Assembly: GCF_001424945.1 (NCBI RefSeq)
Contig: NZ_LMCW01000016.1
Coordinates: 1-64,000 of the forward strand
Source of the DNA: Rhizobium sp. Root1203
GTDB lineage: Bacteria; Pseudomonadota; Alphaproteobacteria; Rhizobiales; Rhizobiaceae
Direction of reading: 5' to 3'
DNA: 64,000 nt
Shown here: positions 16,282 to 25,479 of the stretch, one piece after another
Position numbering within the stretch: the first letter of the stretch is position 1
Layout: every line of letters begins with the position of its first letter
Program-made: the position numbers and the translations under genes
The notes under the pieces: model-generated
The model's input: the letters and a program-made list of their open reading frames with translations, nothing else
What the model was told of the DNA's origin: nothing
The model's database searches: none

Positions 16282-19161
16282 ATGCCCCTCGTTGCAGAAA
16301 CAGACTACGGCACGCCGGCCTCGACATCCGAAACCATGGTGACGCTGACCATCGACGGCAACGAGATTTCGGTGCCCGAGGGCACCTCGATCATGCGCGC
16401 CTCGATGGACGCCGGGATCGAGATTCCGAAGCTCTGTGCCACAGACATGATGGAAGCCTTCGGCTCCTGCCGGCTTTGTCTGGTGGAGGTCAAGGGACGC
16501 GCCGGCATGCCGGCGTCCTGCACGACGCCGGTGGCACCGGGAATGGTTGTCTCGACGCAGACGACCCGGCTGAAGGATGTTCGCCGCGGGGTGATGGAGC
16601 TCTACATTTCCGACCATCCGCTCGACTGCCTGACCTGTGCGGCGAACGGCGATTGCGAGCTGCAGGACATGGCGGGCGCCGTCGGGCTTCGCGACGTGCG
16701 CTACGGTTACGACGGCGAAAACCATGTCAAGGCGCGCGACAGCGGCGGCATCAATCTCAAATGGGCGCCGAAGGACGAATCCAATCCGTACTTCACGTTC
16801 GATCCTGCGAAATGCATCGTCTGTTCGCGCTGCGTACGCGCCTGCGAGGAGGTCCAGGGGACGTTTGCGCTGACCATCGAAGGGCGCGGTTTCGATTCGC
16901 GCGTTTCGGCCGGCATGCGCGAGGATTTCGTCTCGTCGGAATGCGTGTCCTGCGGCGCCTGCGTCCAGGCATGTCCGACGGCAACGCTGACGGAAAAATC
17001 TGTGATCGCAATCGGGCAGCCCGAGCACTCGGTTGTTACAACCTGCGCCTATTGCGGCGTCGGCTGTTCGTTCAAGGCGGAGATGCGTGGCGAAGAGCTG
17101 GTGCGCATGGTGCCATGGAAGGAGGGCCAAGCGAACCGCGGCCATTCCTGCGTCAAAGGGCGTTTCGCCTATGGCTACTCCAGCCACAAGGACCGTGTCC
17201 TCAATCCGATGGTTCGCGAGAAAATTTCCGATCCCTGGCGCGAGGTTACCTGGGAGGAGGCCTTCGCCCATGTCGCCACGGAGTTTCGCCGTATCCAGTA
17301 CCAGTATGGCCGCGATTCGGTCGGTGGCATCACGTCGTCGCGCTGCACGAACGAGGAAACCTATCTGGTGCAGAAGCTGGTGAGGGCCGGTTTCGGCAAT
17401 AACAACGTCGATACCTGCGCCCGCGTCTGCCATTCGCCGACCGGTTATGGTCTTGGTCAGGCATTCGGCACATCGGCGGGAACGCAGAATTTCGACAGTG
17501 TCGAAAAGAGTGATGTCGTCGTCATCATCGGTGCCAATCCGACCGACGGCCATCCGGTGTTTGCCTCGCGGCTGAAGAAGCGATTGCGCCAGGGCGCAAA
17601 GCTGATCGTCATCGATCCCCGCCGCACGGATATCGTACGCTCGCCGCATATCGAGGCCTCCTATCATCTACCCCTCACTCCAGGCACCAACGTTGCGGTC
17701 CTGACGGCGCTAGCGCATGTGATCGTAACCGAGGGACTGTTCAACGAAGCCTTCATCCGCGAGCGTTGTGACTGGTCAGAGTTCGAGGATTGGGCCGGCT
17801 TCGTCGCCGAGCCCTACCACAGCCCCGAAGCCTCGGAGAAATTCACAGGCGTCCCGGCCGAACTGGTGCGCGGCGCAGCCCGTCTCTATGCGACCGGGGG
17901 CAATGGTGCGATCTATTACGGCCTCGGCGTTACGGAGCACAGCCAGGGCTCGACGACCGTGATGGCGATCGCCAACCTGTCCATGGTCACCGGCAACATC
18001 GGCCGCCCCGGTGTCGGCGTGAACCCCTTGCGCGGCCAGAACAATGTGCAGGGCTCCTGCGACATGGGTTCCTTCCCGCACGAGCTGCCCGGCTATCGCC
18101 ACGTGTCGGACGACGCAACACGCGACATTTTCGAGAAGCTTTGGGGCGTGAAGATCAGCGATGAGCCAGGGTTGCGCATCCCGAACATGCTGGACGCTGC
18201 CGTCGACGGCTCCTTCAAGGGGCTCTACGTGCAGGGCGAGGACATCCTGCAGTCGGATCCGGATACCAAGCATGTTGCGGCGGGTCTCGCGGCGATGGAG
18301 TGCGTCGTCGTCCACGACCTGTTCCTCAACGAGACGGCGAATTATGCACATGTCTTCCTGCCGGGTTCGAGCTTCCTGGAAAAGGACGGCACCTTCACCA
18401 ATGCGGAACGCCGCATCAACCGCGTGCGCAAGGTCATGACCCCGAAGAACGGCTATGCCGACTGGGAAGTCACGCAGAAGCTTGCACAGGCGATGGGGCT
18501 TGCCTGGAGCTACAAGCATCCTTCCGAAATCATGGATGAGATCGCAGCAACGACGCCGAGCTTCGCGCTCGTCTCCTATGACTACCTGGATAAAATGGGA
18601 TCGGTGCAGTGGCCCTGCAACGAGGCGCATCCGGAGGGATCGCCAATCATGCACGTGGATGGCTTCGTTCGCGGTAAGGGAAAGTTCATACGTACGGAAT
18701 ACGTGGCCACCGACGAGCGGACCGGGCCTCGTTTCCCGTTGCTTCTGACGACCGGACGCATCCTCAGCCAGTATAATGTCGGCGCGCAGACCCGGCGCAC
18801 GGACAATGTCGTCTGGCATGCGGAAGACCGGCTGGAGATCCATCCGCACGATGCCGAGCAGCGCGGCATTCGCGATGGCGACTGGATCAAGCTGGTGAGC
18901 CGGTCCGGCGATACGACGCTCCGCTCGCTGATCACCGACCGCGTCGCGCCGGGTGTCGTCTATACCACGTTCCACCACCCGGATACGCAGGCCAACGTCA
19001 TTACCACCGACTTCTCCGACTGGGCGACCAACTGCCCGGAATACAAGGTGACGGCAGTACAGGTTTCGCCCTCCAACGGTCCATCCGACTGGCAGGTGGA
19101 GTATGACGAGCAGGCGCGGCAGAGCCGGCGCATATCCGGCAAACTGGAGGCGGCTGAGTAA
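16282..19161 (+). CDS. fdsA: NAD-dependent formate dehydrogenase alpha subunit (Mo-bisMGD catalytic)
   Basis: Oxidises formate to CO2 at a bis-molybdopterin guanine dinucleotide centre in the cytoplasm. 959 residues. The N-terminal [2Fe-2S] ferredoxin has C52, C63, C66 and C80. A NuoG-type HxxxC segment (HPLDCLTC) follows, then two [4Fe-4S] sets (CIVCSRC and CVSCGAC) and the molybdopterin domain cluster (CAYCGVGC). The Mo ligand and its neighbour are C383-H384 in RVCHSPTG, so it is a cysteine rather than a selenocysteine enzyme. No Tat signal is seen, in line with a soluble cytosolic complex. The last base of the stop codon is also the first base of the fdhD start. Confidence 0.96.
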   Translation: MPLVAETDYGTPASTSETMVTLTIDGNEISVPEGTSIMRASMDAGIEIPKLCATDMMEAFGSCRLCLVEVKGRAGMPASCTTPVAPGMVVSTQTTRLKDVRRGVMELYISDHPLDCLTCAANGDCELQDMAGAVGLRDVRYGYDGENHVKARDSGGINLKWAPKDESNPYFTFDPAKCIVCSRCVRACEEVQGTFALTIEGRGFDSRVSAGMREDFVSSECVSCGACVQACPTATLTEKSVIAIGQPEHSVVTTCAYCGVGCSFKAEMRGEELVRMVPWKEGQANRGHSCVKGRFAYGYSSHKDRVLNPMVREKISDPWREVTWEEAFAHVATEFRRIQYQYGRDSVGGITSSRCTNEETYLVQKLVRAGFGNNNVDTCARVCHSPTGYGLGQAFGTSAGTQNFDSVEKSDVVVIIGANPTDGHPVFASRLKKRLRQGAKLIVIDPRRTDIVRSPHIEASYHLPLTPGTNVAVLTALAHVIVTEGLFNEAFIRERCDWSEFEDWAGFVAEPYHSPEASEKFTGVPAELVRGAARLYATGGNGAIYYGLGVTEHSQGSTTVMAIANLSMVTGNIGRPGVGVNPLRGQNNVQGSCDMGSFPHELPGYRHVSDDATRDIFEKLWGVKISDEPGLRIPNMLDAAVDGSFKGLYVQGEDILQSDPDTKHVAAGLAAMECVVVHDLFLNETANYAHVFLPGSSFLEKDGTFTNAERRINRVRKVMTPKNGYADWEVTQKLAQAMGLAWSYKHPSEIMDEIAATTPSFALVSYDYLDKMGSVQWPCNEAHPEGSPIMHVDGFVRGKGKFIRTEYVATDERTGPRFPLLLTTGRILSQYNVGAQTRRTDNVVWHAEDRLEIHPHDAEQRGIRDGDWIKLVSRSGDTTLRSLITDRVAPGVVYTTFHHPDTQANVITTDFSDWATNCPEYKVTAVQVSPSNGPSDWQVEYDEQARQSRRISGKLEAAE

Positions 19162-19988
19162 TGACGCAAAGGCCGACCCGGATTGCCGTCAGACGGATCG
19201 CCCGCAGCGGTGGCGTTGTCAGGTCGGGCGAGCGCATCGTGCCGGAAGAAATACCGATAGCATTTTCCTATGGTGGCACGACGCATGCCGTGATGATGGG
19301 AACACCGGGCGATCTCGAAGATTTCGCCGTCGGCTTCACCCTCACCGAAGGCATCGTCGCAACCCGGGAGGAGATTGCGTCAATCGATATCGTCGAAGGC
19401 GATCAGGGTATCGATGTGCAGGTGTCGCTGGTGGAGGACGTTGCCGCGGCGCTGAGTGCGCGCAGACGGAGCATGGCGGGACCCGTGGGTTGCGGGCTTT
19501 GCGGCATCGAATCGATCGAGCAGGCTGTGCGCAAGGTATCAGACGTTTCCGTTGTGGCGATGACGATCAGCCATCGGGATGTGGTCGAGGCCGTCTCGCT
19601 TCTGAACGGCGCCCAACCGCTGCATCGCGAGACGCGCGCCGTTCATGGGGCGGCGTTCTATATCCCGGGCAAGGGACTTGCCGCTGTGCGCGAGGACGTC
19701 GGCCGTCACAATGCTCTCGACAAGCTTTGCGGCGCGGTCGTCGGTCTGGGATTGGAGGGCGGAAGCGGCGTCGTTGCCGTTACCAGCCGCCTTTCCGTCG
19801 AGATGGTGCAGAAGGCGGCCATCCTCGGCAGTCCTGTCCTGATTGCCATCTCTGCACCGACGGCGCTGGCGATCCGCACGGCGGAGGAGGCAGGCATGAC
19901 GCTGATCGCGCTTGTGCGCGGGGAGGATTTCGAGATCTTTACGCATCCACACCGCATTCAACCGGGAAGCATTTCCGATGTCGCATGA
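19161..19988 (+). CDS. fdhD: Formate dehydrogenase accessory sulfurtransferase FdhD
   Basis: Transfers sulfur to the Mo cofactor before insertion into the catalytic subunit (called FdsC in fds operons). 275 residues. The catalytic CxxC is C111-GL-C114 in GPVGCGLCG. The conserved REDVGRHNALDK segment binds the pterin guanine moiety. The stop/start overlap with fdsA and the overlap with fdsD place it inside the same transcript. Confidence 0.93.
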   Translation: MTQRPTRIAVRRIARSGGVVRSGERIVPEEIPIAFSYGGTTHAVMMGTPGDLEDFAVGFTLTEGIVATREEIASIDIVEGDQGIDVQVSLVEDVAAALSARRRSMAGPVGCGLCGIESIEQAVRKVSDVSVVAMTISHRDVVEAVSLLNGAQPLHRETRAVHGAAFYIPGKGLAAVREDVGRHNALDKLCGAVVGLGLEGGSGVVAVTSRLSVEMVQKAAILGSPVLIAISAPTALAIRTAEEAGMTLIALVRGEDFEIFTHPHRIQPGSISDVA

Positions 19989-20238
19989 TACGCAAGCCAA
20001 GCTCGTCTATATGGCCAACCAGATCGCGACCTTCTTCGCGACCCAGCCCGAAAGCGAAGCTGCGCAGGGGGTGGCGACGCATATCAACAAGTTCTGGGAG
20101 CCACGCATGCGGCACCAGCTTTTCGAGATGCTGGAGCGAGAAGAGAACGGCCTGAGCCCATTGGTCGTGCAGGCTGGGCCGCTGATCAAGAGGCCGGCTG
20201 CTTCTGCGATGCCTGCAGGCACCGACGCCAGTGCTTGA
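19978..20238 (+). CDS. fdsD: NAD-dependent formate dehydrogenase delta subunit
   Basis: A small 86-residue protein starting at ATG 19978, inside the last 11 bases of fdhD. The sequence YMANQIATFFATQP, the HINKFWEPRMR block and the C-terminal PLVVQAGPLIKRP are characteristic of FdsD. It is required for activity of some fds complexes and thought to aid assembly. Last gene of the operon; a weak hairpin overlaps its stop. Confidence 0.92.
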   Translation: MSHDTQAKLVYMANQIATFFATQPESEAAQGVATHINKFWEPRMRHQLFEMLEREENGLSPLVVQAGPLIKRPAASAMPAGTDASA

Positions 20239-20258
20239 GCCGGACGGATCCCCGGCTC
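20237..20258 (+). terminator. Possible terminator of the fds operon
   Basis: GAGCCGG at 20237-20243 pairs with CCGGCTC at 20252-20258 around an 8-base loop. Only a short pyrimidine stretch (CTTTCC) follows, so this is a weak candidate. It lies between the convergent fdsD and cupin genes. Confidence 0.4.
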
Positions 20259-20274
20259 CTTTCCGGACCCGTTG

Positions 20275-20697
20275 TCAAGCGTCCGGCGCCCAATCGGGCG
20301 GTGCCATCTCGAAGCTTGAAAACTCGAAACCCGGCGAGACAGTGCAGCCGACGAGCGTGTAGTCGCCGAGCGTTTCTGCCGATTGCCACCAGTTGGCCGG
20401 GACGATCGCCTGCGGCCGTTGGCCGTTCAGGATATCCGTGCCGAGCGTGAGTGTCTCGCTCCTGCCGCCGCCTTCAGCACGGTGGAGTGCGAGCGGTGCG
20501 CCGGCGTAGTGGTGCCAGACTTCAGCGGCGTCGCGGACCCGATGCCAGTGCGATCGCTGCCCGGCCTTCAGGAGGTAGTAGATCGCGGTCGAATGTCCGC
20601 GCGTGCCACCTTCGGTGTCGCGAAATGTCTGCACGTACCATCCGCCTTCGGGGTGCAACTGCATCGAAAGCTCGCGGATAATATCGTCAGGCGACAT
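20275..20697 (-). CDS. Cupin domain protein (DUF985 family)
   Basis: A 140-residue protein of the RmlC-like cupin fold. Typical DUF985 elements are LHPEGGWYVQTFRD near the N-terminus, STAIYYLL, SHWHRVRDAAEVWHHYAG (the barrel with histidines that may hold a metal) and ILNGQRPQAIVPANWWQSA. The C-terminus carries GCTVSPGFEFSSFEMA. Its enzymatic role is unknown. The start overlaps the gloB stop by one base, so it is translated as the second gene of a gloB-cupin pair. Confidence 0.8.
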   Translation of the reverse strand: MSPDDIIRELSMQLHPEGGWYVQTFRDTEGGTRGHSTAIYYLLKAGQRSHWHRVRDAAEVWHHYAGAPLALHRAEGGGRSETLTLGTDILNGQRPQAIVPANWWQSAETLGDYTLVGCTVSPGFEFSSFEMAPPDWAPDA

Positions 20698-21467
20698 CAG
20701 AAATTGTCCTTGCGCTTGCGGATTTCGGCAAAGACTTCCTCGTTGGTCCTCGTCTCCATCAGGAGATTGCGGCGAATCGCAGGATCGGCTGCGCGCAGGA
20801 ACGGATTGGTTTCCTTTTCCATCGACAGCGTTGTCGGGATCGTGAACTTTCCTTCCGCACGCAGCGCCTCGATATCTGCCGCGCGGCTCTTCAGGCGTTC
20901 GTTGTCGGGGTCGATGGTCAGGGCGAAGCGGGCGTTCGACAGCGTATATTCATGACCGAAGTAGATCGCCGTCTCGTCCGGCAGCACCGCAAGCTTCTGC
21001 AGGGAATGCCACATGTCGGCCGCCGGCCGTTCGAACAGGCGGCCGCAACCGAGCGCAAACAACGTGTCGGCTGCAAAGAGCAGCTTGTCGTCCACGAAGT
21101 GGTAACAGATATGGCCAGCCGTGTGGCCGGGTGTCTCGATGACTTTCACCGTATGGTCACCGAACAGGAACGAATCGCCGTCGGCCATCGTCTTGTCGAG
21201 ACCGGGGATCGCGACTGCTTCGTTGATCGGGCCGACGATTTCGCAGTCGTATCGCTCCTTCAGCGCAAGGTTGCCCTCGACGTGATCTGTATGGTGGTGC
21301 GTCGTGAAGATGTGGGTGATCTTCCAGCCGCGGCGCTCGGCTGCCGATATGACGGCGGCGGCATCCGGGGCGTCGATCGAGGCAGTGAAGCGGGTTTCGG
21401 GGTCGTGCACAAGAACGCCGAAATTATCGGAACGGCATAGAAAAACCTCTAAATCCAAAGGGCTCAT
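20697..21467 (-). CDS. gloB: Hydroxyacylglutathione hydrolase (glyoxalase II)
   Basis: Hydrolyses S-lactoylglutathione in methylglyoxal detoxification. 256 residues from ATG 21467; the frame extends upstream to 21548 without a better start. The metallo-beta-lactamase metal motif THHHTDH is at 56-62, with further metal ligands in ETPGHTAGH and FAADTLF, and the GHEYTLSN block. The C-terminal glutathione-binding region (RAADPAIRRNL) is present. Divergent from the methyltransferase gene. Confidence 0.92.
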   Translation of the reverse strand: MSPLDLEVFLCRSDNFGVLVHDPETRFTASIDAPDAAAVISAAERRGWKITHIFTTHHHTDHVEGNLALKERYDCEIVGPINEAVAIPGLDKTMADGDSFLFGDHTVKVIETPGHTAGHICYHFVDDKLLFAADTLFALGCGRLFERPAADMWHSLQKLAVLPDETAIYFGHEYTLSNARFALTIDPDNERLKSRAADIEALRAEGKFTIPTTLSMEKETNPFLRAADPAIRRNLLMETRTNEEVFAEIRKRKDNF

Positions 21468-21556
21468 AGTCTCAAATACCTCTTTATCGCGGACATACCG
21501 GGAATGTAGAGGTTCCGGCCTTGAAGTCCAACCGCCCGCTGATAACATTTGTTGCG

Positions 21557-22297
21557 ATGCACGCCGATATTGTCGACCTACGCCAGTTTTATCATTCCGA
21601 CCTCGGCCGTATCGCCGAGCAGTCGATCGCGATGGCGTTATCGTCGCTCTGGGTGCGGCTTCCGCAGGAACGTCTTGTGGGCCTCGGCTATGCCGTCCCC
21701 TTCCTCGATCGTTTTCAGGCGGATACGGAACGGACGTTCGCGTTCATGCCTGCGGGGCAAGGTGCGGTGAACTGGCCGATGGGATCGCTGTCCTCCACCG
21801 CGCTGATCTTCGACGAGGAACTGCCGTTGCCGGACTCCTCGATCGACCGCGTGCTGATGGTGCATTCGCTCGAGTTTGCCGAGAGCCCACGGGAGACGTT
21901 GAAGGAACTGTGGCGGGTGCTGGCACCGGGAGGGCGGCTTGTGATCGTCGTGCCGAACCGCCGCGGCGTCTGGGCGCGGATGGAATACACGCCGTTCGGC
22001 TCCGGGCGCCCTTATTCGCGCGGCCAGCTTACTCATCTGCTGCGCGAAACGAACTTCACACCCGGCGCAACGGCCGAGGCGTTGTTGTTTCCGCCCTCCA
22101 AGCTTCGAACCATGATGCGGCTTCGAAGCGCCTTCGAGCGCGTCGGGCGGACGATGTGGCCGGCCTTCTCCGGTGTCATTATCGTCGAAGCGCAGAAGCG
22201 GCTCTACCAGGGCCTGCCGGTGGCGGTTCGCGCCTCGCGGCGGGTGTTCGTGCCGGTTCTGGCGCCGCACGGCGTTCCGACGACGCGCAGCAGATAG
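21557..22297 (+). CDS. SAM-dependent methyltransferase (class I, UbiE/Methyltransf_11 type)
   Basis: 246 residues from ATG 21557; TTG 21521 would add 12. No strong ribosome site is visible. The core shows the motif-II/III region LPLPDSSIDRVLMVHSLEF, then LKELWRVLAPGGRLVIVVPN, the usual class I methyltransferase pattern; the glycine-rich motif I is degenerate. The acceptor is not known. Its neighbourhood (glyoxalase II divergent, hisC downstream) does not point to a substrate. Confidence 0.75.
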   Translation: MHADIVDLRQFYHSDLGRIAEQSIAMALSSLWVRLPQERLVGLGYAVPFLDRFQADTERTFAFMPAGQGAVNWPMGSLSSTALIFDEELPLPDSSIDRVLMVHSLEFAESPRETLKELWRVLAPGGRLVIVVPNRRGVWARMEYTPFGSGRPYSRGQLTHLLRETNFTPGATAEALLFPPSKLRTMMRLRSAFERVGRTMWPAFSGVIIVEAQKRLYQGLPVAVRASRRVFVPVLAPHGVPTTRSR

Positions 22298-22387
22298 GCC
22301 GTCCGGCCCTCGACAAGATCGTCTTTCCGTTCTATTGCCTCTGGGCAATTTTCAGCCGGACTAGCGGCATTTTCCAAGGTCGATCCC

Positions 22388-23497
22388 ATGAACGTAGAGA
22401 TAAGCAAGCCCGTTCCGCGTCCCGGTATCCTGGATATCGCAGCCTATGTTCCGGGAAAGGAACACGCGCCGGGCGTTGCACGCGTCTACAAGCTTTCCTC
22501 GAACGAAACGCCACTCGGTGCCAGCCCTAAGGCAATCGAGGCTTTCCGCGCCGCGGCAGACAGTCTGGAACGCTATCCGGATGGCCAGGCGGTCGAGCTG
22601 CGCGAGGCGATTGCTGCCGTTCACGGTCTTAACCCGGCTAACATCATGTGCGGCAACGGCTCCGATGAGTTGCTCGGGCTTCTCTGCCACGTCTATCTCG
22701 GCACCGGCGACGAGGCCATCATCACAGAGCACGGGTTTCTCGTGTACAAGATCCAGATCATGGGCGCAGGCGCGACGGCCGTCGTTGCCAAGGAGAATGA
22801 CGCGACCGTCGATGTCGACGCGATTCTTGCGGCCGTGACGCCGAAGACGAAGATGGTGTTCATCGCCAATCCGGGCAATCCGACCGGGACCTATGTTTCA
22901 GTCAGCGAAATCCGCCGCCTGCATGCCGGTCTTCCGAAGAATGTGATCCTCGTTCTCGACGCGGCCTATGCGGAATACGTCCGCCGCAACGACTACGAAG
23001 CCGGCATCGAGATCGTCTCGTCCAATCCCAACGTGGTCATGACGCGCACCTTCTCGAAGGTTTACGGCCTTGCTGCGCTGCGCGTCGGTTGGATGTACGC
23101 GCCGGCGGAGATCATCGATGCGCTCAATCGCCTGCGCGGGCCGTTCAACATGAATTCGGCGGCGATCTCCGCGGGTGCCGCCGCCATTCGCGATCAGGCA
23201 TTCGTGCAGGAGGCTGTTTCCTTCAATCAGATGTGGATCGAGAAGCTGACCGGCGCATTCGAAACGCTGGGTCTGAAGGTGACGCCCTCCGTCGCCAACT
23301 TCGTCCTGATCCATTTCCCTGACGTAGACGGCAAGCGCGCTGTCGACGCCGATGCGTTCCTGACCAGCCGCGGCTATATCCTGCGGGCCGTCAGGGGCTA
23401 TGGCTTTGCCAACTCGCTGCGCATGAGCATCGGTCCCGAGGAAGCCAACCGCGGCGTCATCGAGGCGCTCGGCGAGTTTATGGGACGCAAGGCATGA
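22388..23497 (+). CDS. hisC: Histidinol-phosphate / aromatic aminotransferase (HisC family)
   Basis: PLP-dependent class I/II aminotransferase of 369 residues. The PLP lysine is K224 in TFSKVYGLAALRVGW; NPGNPTG (161-167) and DAAYAEY (191-197) contact the cofactor. The stop overlaps the tyrC start by four bases (ATGA). That coupling suggests its main job here is transamination in tyrosine/phenylalanine synthesis, although histidinol-phosphate activity is possible; rhizobia usually carry more than one HisC paralogue. Confidence 0.88.
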   Translation: MNVEISKPVPRPGILDIAAYVPGKEHAPGVARVYKLSSNETPLGASPKAIEAFRAAADSLERYPDGQAVELREAIAAVHGLNPANIMCGNGSDELLGLLCHVYLGTGDEAIITEHGFLVYKIQIMGAGATAVVAKENDATVDVDAILAAVTPKTKMVFIANPGNPTGTYVSVSEIRRLHAGLPKNVILVLDAAYAEYVRRNDYEAGIEIVSSNPNVVMTRTFSKVYGLAALRVGWMYAPAEIIDALNRLRGPFNMNSAAISAGAAAIRDQAFVQEAVSFNQMWIEKLTGAFETLGLKVTPSVANFVLIHFPDVDGKRAVDADAFLTSRGYILRAVRGYGFANSLRMSIGPEEANRGVIEALGEFMGRKA

Positions 23498-24423
23498 CAG
23501 TTCAGTTCGATCGCATCGCGCTGATCGGAATCGGGCTGATCGGGTCTTCGCTGGCGCATGACATCAAGCGGCTGGGCCTGGCAAAGGACGTGGTCATCAC
23601 CACCCGCAGCGCCGAAACGCTGAAGCGGGCGGAAGAGCTGCAGCTCGGCGATCGGTATACGAGTTCTGCGGCAGAGGCCGCGAGGGATGCCGACCTGATC
23701 ATCGTCTCCGTGCCCGTCGGCGCGTCGGAGAGCGTTGCAAGGGAAATCGCCGGTAGCCTGAAGCCCGGTGCGATCGTCACCGATGTGGGTTCGACGAAGG
23801 CGTCGGTCATTGCACAGATGCAGCCGCATATGCCGGCGCTTGCCCACTTCATTCCCGGTCATCCCTTGGCAGGTACAGAAAAATCGGGGCCCGACGCGGG
23901 CTTCCCGGGTCTTTTCGAGGGACGCTGGTGCATCTTCACACCGCTTGCCGGCACGGACGAGACGGCGCTGAGGAGGTTGCGGAGTTTCTGGGAAACCCTC
24001 GGCTCCAAGGTGGACGAGATGGATCCGGAGCATCACGACAAGGTGCTTGCTATCGTCTCGCACCTGCCGCACATCATCGCCTACAACATCGTCGGCACGG
24101 CGGACGATCTGGAGACGGTGACGGAATCGGAAGTCATCAAGTATTCGGCTTCGGGCTTCCGCGATTTTACCCGCCTTGCGGCGTCCGATCCGACCATGTG
24201 GCGAGACGTTTGCCTGCACAACAAGGATGCGATCCTGGAGATGCTGGCGCGATTCTCCGAAGACCTTGCCTATCTCCAGCGGGCGATCCGCTGGGGCGAA
24301 GGAGACAAGATCTTCGAACTTTTCAACCGAACCCGTACCATTCGGCGCTCGATCGTGCAGGCTGGCCAGGACGTGGATGCGCCCGATTTCGGACGTCCCC
24401 ACGCATTGGACAAGAAGCCCTGA
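23494..24423 (+). CDS. tyrC: Cyclohexadienyl (prephenate/arogenate) dehydrogenase
   Basis: Oxidatively decarboxylates prephenate or arogenate on the way to tyrosine. 309 residues. The N-terminal Rossmann motif is GIGLIGSSLA (near residue 11). Other family blocks are DVGSTKASV, FIPGHPLAGTEKSGPDAG with its catalytic histidine, and SHLPHIIAYNIV. The start lies within the hisC stop, so the two genes form an operon. It converges with the DUF2125 gene three bases after its stop. Confidence 0.92.
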   Translation: MTVQFDRIALIGIGLIGSSLAHDIKRLGLAKDVVITTRSAETLKRAEELQLGDRYTSSAAEAARDADLIIVSVPVGASESVAREIAGSLKPGAIVTDVGSTKASVIAQMQPHMPALAHFIPGHPLAGTEKSGPDAGFPGLFEGRWCIFTPLAGTDETALRRLRSFWETLGSKVDEMDPEHHDKVLAIVSHLPHIIAYNIVGTADDLETVTESEVIKYSASGFRDFTRLAASDPTMWRDVCLHNKDAILEMLARFSEDLAYLQRAIRWGEGDKIFELFNRTRTIRRSIVQAGQDVDAPDFGRPHALDKKP

Positions 24424-24426
24424 TCC

Positions 24427-25428
24427 TCAGATCGGGGGTATCGAACCGAGTGGGATGAAGCCGCTCACGGTTGCATTGCCGCGTTGGACGACGAGATCGA
24501 CCGAGACCTTGTCGCCACCGCCGGCCAGCGCCTTCAAGAGTTTTGTCGCGGTGTCGACGGTCTTGGCCACCTCGGGAAAGGTCTGCTTGATGCTGTCGCG
24601 CCACGGTCCGAGGTTTTGGATCTCAAGCTTGAACTGACCGGAGAGATAGCCCTCCTCATCGAAGGAGAAGGGGCCGCTCAGCGTCATGGTCTTACCGTCG
24701 CCAATATCGGCGACGGCCTTGCGCAGCTCGCCGCTTGCTCCATAAAGGCCGTGGCTGTCGCTGCCGTCGATCATGCCGGCCTTGCCGGCAAGCGTGAGGT
24801 CGGCGCTCGCCGTGAGCTTCGGAAAGACCTGCGGCCAATCCTTGATGGCGATGTTGGAGCCCATGACCGACATAGCGCCGTCGAGGTCGGTGCCGTTCTG
24901 GCGCAGATGGATTTCCGCCTGAGATGCGTCGACATTGATCGTCTGGCCGGTGACCGAAGAGATCGCCGTTGCCTTCAGCTCATCGATGACGGTCGAAGTG
25001 CGATCGACGCCCTTGAATTTGGTGACCAGACTGGATTGCAGGTTTGCCCACTCGGCATTGATCGACAATCCATGTGCGGTGCGAATTTCCGCTGGAGAAT
25101 CCAGCTCCCAGACGATGTGGCCAGGGGCATAGACCTGGGCCGCGGAGCGCAGCTCGCCGAACGTTGCCGAAACGCCGTTGACGTTATCGTCAACATCGAC
25201 CTTCGAGCAGAACAGGCCTATCCGGAAGGGATAGCCGCGGAAGTCGATATTGGAGCACTCGCCTGTGACGCCGGCAGCATTGCCCGGCGCGATCGCCTTC
25301 AGGACCGTGCGCTTCAGTTCGGATGCGGCATAGAACCATCCGCCGGTGTACAACGCGATCACCAGTACGATGCCGCCGCCGAGCAACCAGAATTTCCTGC
25401 CGCTGCGGGATTGGCTTGACGCTGACAT
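24427..25428 (-). CDS. DUF2125 domain protein, membrane-anchored
   Basis: 333 residues from ATG 25428 (GGAGAA upstream); the long upstream extension to 25620 is not coding-like. One transmembrane helix at residues 17-38 follows a positively charged N-terminus, leaving a long extracytoplasmic part. The sequence GYPFRIGLFCSKVDV near residue 70 and repeated beta-rich segments of the type xxADLTLAGKAGM recall DUF2125 and AsmA-like periplasmic proteins. Function unknown; the family is common next to tyrC in Rhizobiales. Confidence 0.75.
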   Translation of the reverse strand: MSASSQSRSGRKFWLLGGGIVLVIALYTGGWFYAASELKRTVLKAIAPGNAAGVTGECSNIDFRGYPFRIGLFCSKVDVDDNVNGVSATFGELRSAAQVYAPGHIVWELDSPAEIRTAHGLSINAEWANLQSSLVTKFKGVDRTSTVIDELKATAISSVTGQTINVDASQAEIHLRQNGTDLDGAMSVMGSNIAIKDWPQVFPKLTASADLTLAGKAGMIDGSDSHGLYGASGELRKAVADIGDGKTMTLSGPFSFDEEGYLSGQFKLEIQNLGPWRDSIKQTFPEVAKTVDTATKLLKALAGGGDKVSVDLVVQRGNATVSGFIPLGSIPPI

Positions 25429-25479
25429 GATGTTCTCCAATGGTGAGTCGCAAATGGGAATCTCGGTCTGGCGTGCGAT

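Noticed and set aside
21304..22530. 408-codon frame overlapping the methyltransferase and hisC start
   Set aside because: Out of frame with two well-supported genes; arginine-rich shadow.
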